Positions 47,068 to 57,899 of a stretch of 64,000 nt of DNA are shown in pieces. The position numbers and the translations under genes were made by a program. The notes below the pieces were generated by a model. It was not told the DNA's origin. It was given only the letters and a program-made list of their open reading frames with translations, and ran no database searches. Every line of letters starts with the position of its first letter. The first letter of the stretch is position 1. This DNA comes from Trachythela sp. YZ-2020 (Eukaryota > Cnidaria > Anthozoa > Malacalcyonacea > Clavulariidae), in assembly GCA_016169945.1 (NCBI GenBank), contig JADLSH010000358.1:5489001-5553000 (forward strand), written 5' to 3'.

Positions 47068-48000
47068 GCTTATATATAGGGCGGTGCAACGGCTGTGACT
47101 TTGTTGATCGACGTGTGATGCGGCAGTGGCCTGGGGCGAGCATGTTTTCGCGCGAAAATCCAAGCAAAACAGATTTTCATTTTTTGACAGTATTTGGCGA
47201 TTTTTTCTCATTTCTTTACTTATGAGAAGAAAATTATTCAAGTTTAAAAGTAAAATATTGGTTTTCCTATGGATACAATATATTTTTGGTGCAGAAACCG
47301 TTGTGAGAGAGATTTAATGTGGAATATATATTAATGTCCTTGATAGCTCTTTGGCTGCGAAAATATATTTTTACAACGATGATAATAACAGCACCTTAGA
47401 ATGTGGGTATGTCGAAGTTTTTGCTTAATATCTCATTGCTTATATTTTAAGAGTTTGTTCCAAATCGAAGTCTATTCTTAGGACATATCAAGGCTGAAAA
47501 CGATTGTTTTTAATGCGAAATATTTTCCAGTAGACCACGTCAGTCTGAGAACACAATGTTCAGCAGTATATAGCTGTGTCTTTTTAATAAAATATTAGCC
47601 AAACTGATCGATTAAACTTTTTAATGACTTGCCTATGGCATTCACAGCAAAGGACTGGGGTTTTGTTGTCAAAAACATGTGTTTGCCAAAACTATAAACA
47701 CGCATAACCATTGACCTTTGTTAGCGTTCGATAGAAGAAACATTTAGCTTTCACAGCGTATCCCAGATTGCAAAAAGGATAGCGCAAAGCAATCAAATTC
47801 AAAATGTTATATTTAAGCAAAAATTAAGAGAAATACTTGTCACCTATCACTCCAAATAAAAATTTAGAGAGGGACAAAGTTTTAACCAACAATGCGCTCA
47901 GCATGTTTGCAAAAATTGAATTTTTCATAAATTGAGCTACAAAGAGGATCGGTTTGGTAAATACATTAATCTTGTTTCAACAGTCGTAAAACTTAAGGTG
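47068..48000. mobile_element. DNA transposon with TATATAGGGCGGTGC end, copy 2
   Basis: The same left 900 bases as the element at 40428: ACAGATTTTCATTTTTTGAC, TGTGAGAGAGATTTAATGTG, CCTTAGAATGTGGGTATGT, GTTAGCGTTCGATAGAAGAA. It lacks the MITE nested in copy 1, and I do not see the inverted right end, so this copy is truncated. Confidence 0.8.
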
Positions 48001-48009
48001 GTCCAATAC

Positions 48010-48660
48010 CAAATTTTAAAGGAAAATCCTATTTTGAAATTATCCATATTATGCATCATTAATGATCCCTTTTTCGTTTTGTGGTGTTAATTTTTGTATT
48101 TGTTTGGCGTAAAATGGATAAATAGGGGAAAATAGCAGCTTGTTTGAAATTTTGTCCCGTAGCAACCACCATAGCAACGACATGTTATTGGAAAATCGCG
48201 AGCATTGGAGCATTTACGAAAAAGTTTTTCTCTCCAAATGAGTACCCAGCTACCCCTCCCTAGCTATATAGTGATTTTAGACGATTTTATTTCAAATTAC
48301 ACCAAGTACAAGTCGGTTATATTTAGGCGGGAGAGGCATTATAATGGCGTGAAAGCAAATTGTGTTCATGCTATATATTTTGTATAATTACGGTTCCACT
48401 TCAAGGCTATGACTGATTGAGGACATCATGTAGAGTCCGACGAAAGTCGATCTGCCATAACCTTTCAAAGAACCGAAGGGTTAAACATTGGTGTCTTTTT
48501 AAAGACGGCAACGGCGGAAGTCACGGCTGGGAACCAAACTTAGGTGTTGAAATAGTACTTGTTAAAGATTTTTGAAAAAATATAGCATGGCATTTTCATG
48601 ATATATATGCCTACCTCTCCCGTTTAGGATGTGTTTGGGTATGTGATTTCGACCCCGAAT
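48010..48660. other. No gene seen
   Basis: AT-rich sequence with short frames only. Confidence 0.4.
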
Positions 48661-48663
48661 TAG

Positions 48664-49430
48664 TCAACGTATTAGGAAGAATAAGGGAGCAAGTAAAGTT
48701 CCTTGTGGGACATCAGCATCAATTTCCTTCCAATCAGATTTAATTTTACCCATTTTTGCTCGGAAATAACGGTGTTCTAGGATATTTGCACACCAGTTCA
48801 ATAGTATGGGGGGAACATTGAGATTTGATAGTTTTTCTAGGAGGATATTGTGGTCAACGCGATCGAAAGCTTTGGAAAAATCGATCATGCAGGATCTTAT
48901 GGAGTTACTAGGTGTTTTGAGTGCAACTAACCAATGATGGATAAGGTGAATTAGGGCATGTGTTGTGGAGCTATTCTTGATATTTCCGTATTGGTAGTGG
49001 TCTAAATGCGGCCAGATATAAGGGCTCAGCCAACGGAAAACAAATCGTTCCAGTATTTTACTTAGGACAGGGGTAAGTGATATAGGTCTTAGGTCATCGA
49101 CGGACTTTGGATTGGGTACTTTAGGTATTGCTAGAACGTCGGCACTTCTCCAAACGTTTGGGAGAAAGCCTTGGACGATTGAAGCATTAAATATGGAGTA
49201 TATGGGATCACTGAGGATAGGCGCACAGGTCTTGGGGAGCCAATTGGGTATATCATCTGGTCCAGTGGATTTATGTGATGGTGAATTCATCCGGAACTGA
49301 GAGGATTGGTAATCTGGTAAAGTTGAGTGGTGGAATATCTTTCGAAACTTTGCAGAAAGATTCAGCGATCGTATCAGCTAATTCAGCACCTCGCTTAAAA
49401 ACCCCTTTATGGAAAAGACTGGACACGCCA
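48664..49430 (-). pseudogene. LINE reverse transcriptase fragment (CR1-like)
   Basis: The minus-strand frame at 49290-48664 reads HKSTGPDDIPNWLPKTCAPI, VDDLRPISLTPVLSKILERF, YQYGNIKNSSTTHALIHL, MIDFSKAFDRVDHNILLEKL (catalytic Asp) and ADVPQGTLLAPLFFLI, then stops before the FADD box. Upstream, ELADTIAESFCKVSKD continues in another frame to about 49430. It belongs to the same LINE subtype as 61800-63301 (shared HKS/TKSPGPDN-WLK order) and differs from the 43-kb LINE. It is truncated at both ends. Confidence 0.87.
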
Positions 49431-49449
49431 TATATATATATATAATATA

Positions 49450-50244
49450 CAGGGTGTCCCAAAAAAATGTCCCCCATCATGCTTTGTGGTATTACTTCGT
49501 TAATGTGAACCAAAGATTCAAATTTTCGCAATGGATTAAAAAACAAACATATCATGCCAATCAATTAATATTTGACTGATCAAAATAACTAATCGTTTGC
49601 CTTCTAGGACCAGTTAAGGTGGCAACACCAATATTGCGACTTGTCCAAATTATGGAAATTAGCCTCAACATATGTTTCGAGACTTTTAAAAAGGATTTTC
49701 AAATCAAATGGCTCGCTATCTGCTCTAAAACTCATGATTTGTTGTCGTGAGCATAGACATTTCGTTTACTGTGAAAATTATTAACAATGAGACAGGAGCC
49801 TGAGCAGGGAAAGGAAAATGCATTGAATTTGCTGTTTTGGGACAAAATTGATGGAAAAAAGCACATTTTTGGCATTTCCCCCACCTTACCAAGACTTGTG
49901 CCTCCTATTTACTAATTTTTATATGAAACGAAATCTTGATTAATATAGGGAACCACCATTATTCAATTTTAGAGAATGATAAGTAGTTTTTCTCTTAAAC
50001 TTCTTGTGAAAGTATTGAAGTACTTTTGACCCAATTTCCATAACTTGGACGGGTTGCAAAATTGGTGTCGCCACCTTAAGTAACTCCAGAACGCAAACCA
50101 TTGGCTATTTTGATCAGTCAAATAGCAATGTAATGGCATGATATGATAGTTATTCCATCCAATATAAGAACCTGAAACCTCCCTTCAAGCTAACTAAGTA
50201 ATACTACAAAATGTAGTGGGGGACATTTTTTTGGGGACACCCTG
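49450..50244. mobile_element. Mariner-type non-autonomous element, 795 bp, TA target duplication
   Basis: The ends CAGGGTGTCCCAAAAAAATG and its complement (with one extra G) extend to inverted repeats of about 60 bases (TCCCCC, TGTGGTATTACTTCGTTA). The flanks are TA. No transposase frame is present. The terminus is close to the mariner remnant right end at 20265 (CGGGACACCCTG), which suggests a common mobiliser. Confidence 0.92.
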
Positions 50245-50525
50245 TATATATAAACCGCGCGAGAGGTCTTTATCTGATTTAAAACATCGAGGCGAAGCCG
50301 AGTGTTTTAGATCTGGTAAAGGCCGAACTGCAAGGTTTGTATATGACATCTAAATATTGTACGCTCACTGACGTTGGAATTTTGAAGATTGATGTTATCT
50401 ACGCTGTAAAATTTGAAGGAGAATATTTGAGCAAGTCTATATCAAATATATAGATCCGCTACGGTCATGAGTTTCCTTTGTATTTTGCTTATGAATAATT
50501 AATGAATTTTATAAGTAATATACTC

Positions 50526-50660
50526 TAGTGAGCGTGTTTAGTTTGGTTCACGAAATGCCAAAGAGTGCTCGATATCATATAGATAGAGCAAATATAGTTT
50601 TCGCTTACCTCAAGGTATCCACTACAGCCTGTTTCACGCAATAAGCGAACATCAAGTGGC
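50526..50660 (-). repeat. PLE-terminal block with degenerate hammerhead
   Basis: On the minus strand, a hammerhead layout at 50659-50619 has stem I CCAC/GTGG, TTGATGT in place of CTGATGA, stem II CGC/GCG, GAAA, minimal stem III and the GTA triplet. It is followed by GAGGTAAGCGAAAACTATAT, TTGCTCTATC and GAGCACTCTTTGGC, the same leader as at 3003 and 5014. No PLE reading frame is attached; this is a solo terminus. Confidence 0.7.
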
Positions 50661-50664
50661 GAGG

Positions 50665-51170
50665 GATCTTTCGAAATCCCTTTCTTTCCAAAATCCCTCG
50701 CCACTTATTAAGCAGCAGCTAAAAATTTAGACTGTTTAACAATTAGATTATTAGCTCAAGATTTCTATGAGGTGATAGTTGATGAAGGCGAAGCCCGAAT
50801 GAACTATCATCTCATAAAAATCGAGAGCGAATAATCTAATTGTTTTAGTAGTAACCAGCTTTATTAAACAGAAATGAAAAACGCCTGTATAGTTACATGC
50901 TATTGTATTAAAACAATTTCAAGTCGGTATAGTCCGCAACTTACATGGCGAATGGATATGACTTAGTGTCTGTTCACGCTGTTGGATTGGCACCAGCTCA
51001 CCTTCCGCTTGAGTATGAACTTCACTGTATTATGAAGTTATAAGCATAAATATCAAGACCCACAGCACACTTGAAACATATATTAACTTAAAATCATACA
51101 GTTAGTTGAGTCATTACCTGAAATTCCGCCCTTACAATTCGAGCCTCTTCGCCTTGCGGCAAAGAAGTAC
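50665..51170. other. MITE fragment and unclassified DNA
   Basis: 50730-50872 (AACAATTAGATTATTAGCTC ... GAGCGAATAATCTAATTGTT, TTAGTAG) is a foldback related to the nested MITE at 40759. Nothing is recognised in the remainder. Confidence 0.5.
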
Positions 51171-51180
51171 TTGGTTGTGC

Positions 51181-51863
51181 GCCTGAACGTGCGGCTAATT
51201 AGAGGAATGGCACCTTAGCCGCCATATTGAATTCTACCGCGCTGGATGCTGGGATCCCATGATTTGTAAATTCATCCAGAAAATATTTTGAAGATGAAAT
51301 GTTTTAATTTCCAAAACAATTTTATAGTTACTGCTACGTATCAATGTGTAACTTCCATATCCAAATGGTTTTAGAATACCAATAACTGCAATCGCAAAAC
51401 TGAAAACTTGAATACATAGTGCGTAGATTGCTACATTATTCTGTAAAACAATGTTTTGAAAATTTAAAGAGGAACGAAAGGGAAAGAACTGGATATTATT
51501 CAGGGTGTGTAAAGACTGTAAAAACATTTGTTACCATTTTTATCACCTGCTTTGCATCGTCGCACGCTTAGCACAATCGGTTAAGCTTGGGGTCACCCAA
51601 CTGTAACGCGAGTGAACTTGTAAGTTTTGCATTTCTATTTTTTTCTCGTTAAAATGGAGTTATCAGGATATATAATTTTCTTTTTCTGGTCGTCATTTTA
51701 TCTGCGATAAAAAGCTAAAATATTTTCTCAGTGGAAACAACGCAGAATTTATACAGAACTTGTAATTTATCTAACTAAGAACTAGATCCCAGACTCCACC
51801 GTTGTAGAATTCAATATGACGGCCAGGGTGCCATTCCTCTATTCAGCCGCACGTTGCGCCTGA
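51181..51863. mobile_element. DNA element with 58-bp inverted ends
   Basis: GCCTGAACGTGCGGCTAATT, AGAGGAATGGCACCTTAGCC and GCCATATTGAATTCTAC recur inverted at 51804-51863. About 565 bases lie between, with no transposase frame. Target duplication is not clear. Confidence 0.75.
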
Positions 51864-51949
51864 TCCGTCGCCATTTTGTAATACAACACGCTATTGTTGC
51901 ATATATTAAAACTCAAATGGTCGGGTCCCGACGTTTGGATTGTGGAAAT

Positions 51950-52000
51950 GCGCAGAACGTACGCGCAGAACGTACGCGCAGAACGTACGCGCAGAACTGA
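51950..52000. repeat. 16-bp tandem repeat (GCGCAGAACGTAC)
   Basis: Three full units and a partial of the phrase CGCAGAACGTACG. A related but unexpanded sequence lies inverted at 37790-37830. Confidence 0.85.
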
Positions 52001-52187
52001 CTTTACCGCATCTTTAAGTCGTAAAAAGTTGTAAAACTAAGAAGTTCGGGCCATCCATAATGTCAACCTACAAAGCAAGATATAATCTATGAAGGTAATT
52101 GAAATGAACTTATGTTGTCATCATATAAAATTTTACTTACTAATATATATAAGTTAATGGGCTCCACTGCATGCCAGTTAATGTGCT

Positions 52188-52408
52188 GTGCTGTGCTGCG
52201 CTGCACTGCACTGCAGTGCACTGCACTGCAGTGCAGTGCACTGCACTGCACTGCACTGCACTGCACTGCACTGCACTGCACTGCACTGCACTGCACTGCA
52301 CTGCACTGCACTGCACTGCACTGCACTGCACTGCACTGCACTGCACTGCACTGCACTGCACTGCACTGCACTGCACTGCACTGCACTGCACTGCACTGCA
52401 CTGCACTG
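52188..52408. repeat. CTGCA pentanucleotide microsatellite
   Basis: About 40 near-pure copies of CACTG/CTGCA. The first 60 bases are a mosaic in which the repeat flips to its reverse complement (GCAGTGCA). Open frames over it in several frames are artefacts. Confidence 0.97.
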
Positions 52409-52419
52409 ATTTATGTGTT

Positions 52420-54230
52420 TGTTAGACAGTCTGTTAGACATTGTCCAGAAATGCAGGAAATGGCGTTCCCCCCAGTGAAAATTCCTTTAAAAAGGCACTG
52501 GTACTTTACCCTATGAAATACAACTATATAAAAGAGCGTGTTGTTCCTTCTAATATGTATTTGTTAGACATTTAATAATGCCAAAAATATCTAAGTTTCC
52601 TTCCATCCTTCCTTCCTTCTGCACTTAAAGGACAGATTCAGGCCGTTAAAACATACGGTATTATTTATCGGCTGTATTTTGGTTATAAAAAAAGCATTTC
52701 ATCAGGCTATAATATCAATTCTATCAATTTGATACTTTCAAAAAGTTACTAACACTTCATTATTATTACAAATAAGAAACTTTATTCCAAATAATTAGGT
52801 CATTATTAATGCTGGGTACGGTAGGGAGCTGAAAGATATTTTTCTCAATACCCAAAGTTTTGGGTCCCTTCATTTCCAAACAGGTTATTTTTAATACCTC
52901 CCGTTATGGTTCAAAATAATTCATAGCCCACCATACAGTTTCGACATGCAAGAGGTATAGAACACACAGGGATACTTTTAAGACATTGTCAGTGTAAGGG
53001 GGAGGGATCAAGTGAAAGGGACTTGTCGAAGCGGTGGTTCACAGGGAAAGTTCTGACAGGTGGTGGGCTATGGTGTCCTCCAGAAAATTTTGGAATAATT
53101 GAGCATCTGGGGTAGCATTCTCAGCGGGCATCTCTATTTATGTTCTTAGAATTTTTTCTCGTCCTCACACATGTCACCCCTACAGAAATGCCTTCGGAGA
53201 AGGCTGATCTGTGGCTTGATTTCCTGCATTTCCAGACACATTCTCTTGGATATACTCAATCTGTACATACTCAATTTCCAGGACAATTCTTTACATGTCC
53301 TGAGATTTATGGGTTCTGAAATTATTGGGCCAAACATTGTTTATGAATGACTGTGATAAGAAATGTAGGAAAAAATGTCAAAATCCTAAGCCATTTACAA
53401 CACCGTTTTCAGTAGTATTGGTTAGACCCTAAGTGGACTTGGAATTACATTCAGAACGCAAGTTTCGGCAATAAGGATATTAAAATAATCTTTAGAAATA
53501 AGTTACTCTTCCCTAATCTAATGATGGGAGACAAAAGAGTTTACTGCGGGTAGATGGGGAGTGCATGGGAGGGAGCCGGTTCACCTTTAGCTTGTATGTT
53601 AAAAGAAACCCTGAAAAGTGATCTCCTTCAAAAGAGCGTAAGACTGGAAAATATGCAAGTTTCAATTGAATCCCCACTTACGAATGCAGTAGACTTCCCA
53701 ACAGACAATCCATCTAGTGAGGATGACGAACGTGACAATTTAAAAAAACACACAATTATGTATATTGAACTTCAGGTGTCACAGTACGTTAATTGTACAG
53801 TTCATTGTTCAGTGTACCAGCCTTATTCTTTATATAATTTATACATGTATATAAACGTGAAGCCCCCTTTAAATTGTCAAAAAAATCTACCCCCCCCACG
53901 CTTTGATACCCAAAACATTTTAGTGCCCCCCGGAATCAACAAAATGTTAATGTTGAAATTTTATACCAATATTTATCTGACACTTCTAATTGTGTTTATG
54001 AAGGGAGTTTTTAAACCTCTTCTTTAAATTGGAAACCCTAGTTCACGGAACAAAAAGTTAAATATAGTTATCTAAGATACACAATAGGCGTTCTAAAGCA
54101 TTTTGTAAAATGTGCAAATACGTTTTCGGTGGGTAACATGGCTTTTTCTACGAGAGCATTCGCAGTAACGTTGCCAAGCAACAGTTACAGGTTAAATAAT
54201 AGATAACTTGTGTGATTGAACTACCATGCA
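52420..54230. other. Intron of the PAN/EGF gene, no exon supported
   Basis: A plus-strand frame at 53554-54027 (157 residues) begins with a plausible-looking KETLKSDLLQKSVRLENMQV and SSEDDERDNLKKH but then becomes low-quality sequence. I cannot assign it. Poly-C and poly-A runs are at 53870-53925. Confidence 0.35.
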
Positions 54231-54236
54231 TATTAC

Positions 54237-54354
54237 TTTTTTCACAAAACTCTCCTTCATATCCTTCCTTACATAGGCAGGTGAAAGGTTTAACTGGATC
54301 CCAAATTGCTTTCCCGCCATTATGACATTCATTGACTTCTCCTCTGCAAAATGC
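54237..54354 (-). CDS. EGF exon of the PAN/EGF gene
   Basis: Acceptor ATTTCCCAG, donor GTAATA, 118 nt, phase 0 in and 1 out. It encodes AFCRGEVNECHNGGKAIWDP and VKPFTCLCKEGYEGEFCEK. The cysteine pattern (C..C....C.C..GY.G..C) and 'G.FC' ending mark an EGF domain. It fits in phase after the PAN exon and before the cbEGF exon at 35540. No ATG lies within, so it does not show as an open frame. Confidence 0.85.
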
Positions 54355-54359
54355 CTGGG

Positions 54360-55760
54360 AAATTGTTCATTGCGTAGTTATATTTTACTGTATATGGAGT
54401 AACTATAGAATACCCCGACAAATCAGAGCAACTATTTAAAAACTTGACTACGATCTTTACAGGTCTGTAACAATGGTGCCAGGTGCATGTTCAAGGTATG
54501 CAAAACGTATATACAGATAAGTATATACGGTAGTGTAGACGTGCAATGTTTATACAAAGTGGTCGGCCATATAGTTACTTTAGTTTGTATTCACTGGATT
54601 ATTTATAGTATACACTTTCTGCTCTTTCACCGAACTAATTTATTGTAAGTGTTTGATCTTCATTTGTTATTTTTTAGGCATTTAGTGAGCTTTATTGATT
54701 GTGTTCTACTGTTTCATATTTTATATTGAATAATGGTATCTTCATCGTTGTTTAATTCATTAATATAAAACATTTGTATTTAAACGCAACAATCGGGAAG
54801 GTTATCTTCAATTGACTACCCTAACCGCGACTAATGTAACCAGTGTAACGTCACACTGTAATTTACAAAGTACAACGTTTGAAATGGTTGAATGTTTCTT
54901 CCCTTGAATCTCGCTTATACCTGCTTACTGTGAAGTATACAACTACCTAAATACCTTACACTCTAAAAATGTACTTAATTAATCTAAAAATGTACGTCAG
55001 AATATTTTAAGCCTAAATGTGTCAGAGAAGTAGAATACACAGCCTCAGTATAAAATTTTCCATATACCATATTGGAAGGGTATTTCGCAGTTAAACATTA
55101 ATATTAATATTGTCTCTCTTAATATATAGATAGTTCAGACCAAGGAGGTCCTAAATTAAGTCCTACCATCTAGTTTGTCCGAATAGTGTTCTTGAAGTTT
55201 ATATTTTAATGAATGCACAGATGGAGGTGATTTCATTTCATCCTACATGTTGAAAAATATGAGTTCGAAAGATGTTGTTCTACAGAGGTTTGGTCGGTAT
55301 AAATCGGTAGAGCTAAAGCGAGTGTGATGATTAGTATATATTAGTCTTCACATGTTAATCATAATGCCTAGCTTTACATGTATATTTTACGAGAACACAT
55401 ATCATGTCGTTTCATATAATTATATTCTAACTTTTAATTTCTAGGTTTTCTTAAATGAGTACAAAAATGATCAGATCAGATATAAATTTTGACGTCAAAC
55501 TTTTGTTGTTACATCATTTTTCATTCAAAATAGATCCAAAACATGCGAAATTTTAATATATATTTAGGGTTGTTTTGAGGTGATGCTATTTTTCTAACAT
55601 TAGTAACTTATTAGATGATGCTACTCTGAGACGCTCCATACAGTCATATAATATCATTTTCTAATCCCAAATTGGCTTTATAGAATTAACATCAATAACG
55701 GCTTTAGATATCTTTTTGAATATCTTTTGTTAATATAGATAGAGTTAACTTTAGAATATG
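54360..55760. other. Intron of the PAN/EGF gene
   Basis: AT-rich sequence with no recognised repeat or frame above 60 residues. Confidence 0.5.
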
Positions 55761-55765
55761 CTTAC

Positions 55766-56004
55766 CATTAGACTTCTATCTGCATTAACCTTTCGAAACG
55801 TCCAAACTCGGTCCTTTTTGGCGGCGTTTTCGTCAAATTGTTGTTCAGTCGTGTTGGTCAATTGGCAGTTCGGGTCATTCCCTTCAACTTTCTCCTTGTA
55901 GTTGATCGCAACACAGAAACGTTGTTCTGCGCAATGATGAGCACAAAGCGTATAGACAGGTTCTGTAAATTGAGCTATGATGTTGATCCTTAAACTGGAC
56001 ACAT
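55766..56004 (-). CDS. PAN/apple-like exon of the PAN/EGF gene
   Basis: Acceptor CACTTTTCAG, donor GTAAGC, 239 nt, phase 1 in and 0 out. It encodes DVSSLRINIIAQFTEPVYTL, CAHHCAEQRFCVAINYKEKV, NDPNCQLTNTTEQQFD and KKDRVWTFRKV. Four cysteines in the order C..HC....C.A.NY....C.L and the closing W-x-F/Y fit a PAN/apple fold, used for protein or sugar binding outside the cell. Assignment is by pattern only. Confidence 0.78.
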
Positions 56005-56009
56005 CTGAA

Positions 56010-57000
56010 AAGTGTGGGAAGAATTATTTCCACATAATTCTAGAAGAGTAACGTTTTCTATTGGCTGGCATGGATTTCCGATAAGTCAATGTCCAACACC
56101 AGGTGAGAGGGGATAGAAAGACTTGTCAAACTTGAAGATATCCAATCGTATATTTCGCGGCGAAAATAGACATGTGAAGGCACAAGGAAGCTTGCATGTC
56201 AATTTCACTCACTTGTGCATATACGAAGTTTGAATACGATCTATAATATCTCCGTATTGCATAATACTTTCGATTTCTTTTTCGTTCGATCAATTTGATA
56301 ATCATTCTGTAAAATTACTTGCATGCGCGAAATCACAAGATTTGCATTTATTATGTATTACTGTATAATTATGTAAAATATAACCGTCATTATATATAAG
56401 TGATCAATATTGTATATGTTGGAAGAATAATGAACCCTATCAAGTATTTTTTCAATATTGAACAGCGTCCATTATAAGAAAAATATTTGATATATGGAAA
56501 TGGAAATCTAATCAATTATTGTCACACATCAGCTAGGTTTTGAGTGACAATATGTCTCAATCAACCTGAAAGGGTTCAATTTAATTCAGTAAAGTTTGCC
56601 ATGCAGCTAGGGTAGAAATACGCCCTGTACCTCGCAAATGATCTCATAAAATGAGTGAAATTCATAAGCTCCATTAAATAGGGTTTGTTATCTCTGTTCT
56701 ATGTACAATTATGACAAACTTCCCAGTGTTCTGTACAGCCTACACTTAGCTCCGAAGAGCAATCATTTTATACTCGTTAACTGATTCATAAAAAGTTTGC
56801 AGGAGAGGTATTGCAAAAATGCCAAAAAGCACATTGATTTTTAACAAAAGCATTTTCCTCTGTGGAACATACGACGATAGCAAAAATTTATATATGCATG
56901 CGCCTTTGATCGAAAACAAACCATTTGAAAACCAGTGTAGTTTTAACTTTGAGACGGCTCTAACCGTAGCCAAACTCGTTCATTTAAAACGTAATGTGTA
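56010..57000. other. Intron 1 of the PAN/EGF gene
   Basis: No exon, RNA gene or repeat is recognised; only short frames. Confidence 0.45.
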
Positions 57001-57001
57001 T

Positions 57002-57085
57002 TCTACTCTTGTAAAGCGCTTTTGAACTTTTTAGGAATAGCGCTATATAAATGTAAAATTATTGTTATTATTATTATTATTAGGC
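57002..57085 (+). repeat. 3' tail of a retroelement
   Basis: GTAAAGCGCTTTTGAACTTT, then AGCGCTATATAAATGTAAAA and TTATTGTTATTATTATT. A conserved hairpin-like AGCGCT/AGCGC phrase followed by a (TTA)n run is the usual 3' end of CR1/L2 LINEs and the SINEs that copy it. Confidence 0.7.
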
Positions 57086-57641
57086 TACGTATAAATGTCG
57101 TTTCTCGCGCAGGACTCGAAGAGTCGAACTGACGTACCCCCTCGGATTTCTACGCTGCATCTACCCTTTGCGTTAACAAGCCTACGTGAATTGGAAGCAA
57201 GTTTATGTCTAATTAATTAAGATGCAGGAGATAGTTTTCTACCATTTGACCTCTCTTTTGGAGGGTAAATTATTTCAGTTATGTTGCAGAATATATAATT
57301 TACAGGGAAATTGAAAACTTTAAGTCTATCCCGCTCGAAACAATAGATTTTTAGTTATTTTCTCTGAGATCAGAATTTGTTTTCACCATAAACTAAAATA
57401 ACTATATAGGAAATGTTGAATAGCATGTAACGCAGATAGAAACAGCTAGGAAGCGGCTAAGAAGAATACTTCTATTTACCCTCTATAACACAACGTATAA
57501 CTTAACTCGCAACTGTAATTTTCTCTAACTTCTCTGTAATTTTCTTTTTACTTTAACTTCATGACTTGAGTGATGAATTCTTAAATGAGTCACAAGTAAA
57601 TCGTAACATTACAAGATAAACAGAAAAGTTAATAGACTTAC

Positions 57642-57777
57642 CACGACGTATTGCAGGAAATATATGATCTGGCATACAACTGTCGACGTAAATGTGTTCT
57701 TTTGATGTAGCTAGATCAAGCAACATGAACAATACCAGAATTTGTAGCGTAAATATATTTACACGAAAAGCCTTCAT
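57642..57777 (-). CDS. First exon of the PAN/EGF gene: start codon and signal peptide
   Basis: It encodes MKAFRVNIFTLQILVLFMLL followed by DLATSKEHIYVDSC. The hydrophobic core (residues 8-20) ends in a small-residue site (LATS), so it is a secretion signal. The donor GTAAGT follows 57642; the exon ends in phase 1 and joins exon 2 as G|AT (Asp). A decayed relative of this exon and its upstream 120 bases is at 23545-23285. Confidence 0.8.
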
Positions 57778-57899
57778 CCCTTGTCAATGATTATCAACTT
57801 CAAACTGAACGTTTACACCAATGTAGAAATCGTATAGGCCGATCCTTCTCCGATAACATCTGCATAAAATATGACTGGGCTTAATTGGATGTTCGTGCA

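Noticed and set aside
52087..52516. Open frames of CTALH and CSAVQ repeats
   Set aside because: Same reason: CTGCA pentamers give open frames on both strands.
53554..54027. 157-residue frame as a gene
   Set aside because: It contains homopolymer-driven sequence and no domain; only the first third looks protein-like, and no splice context supports it.
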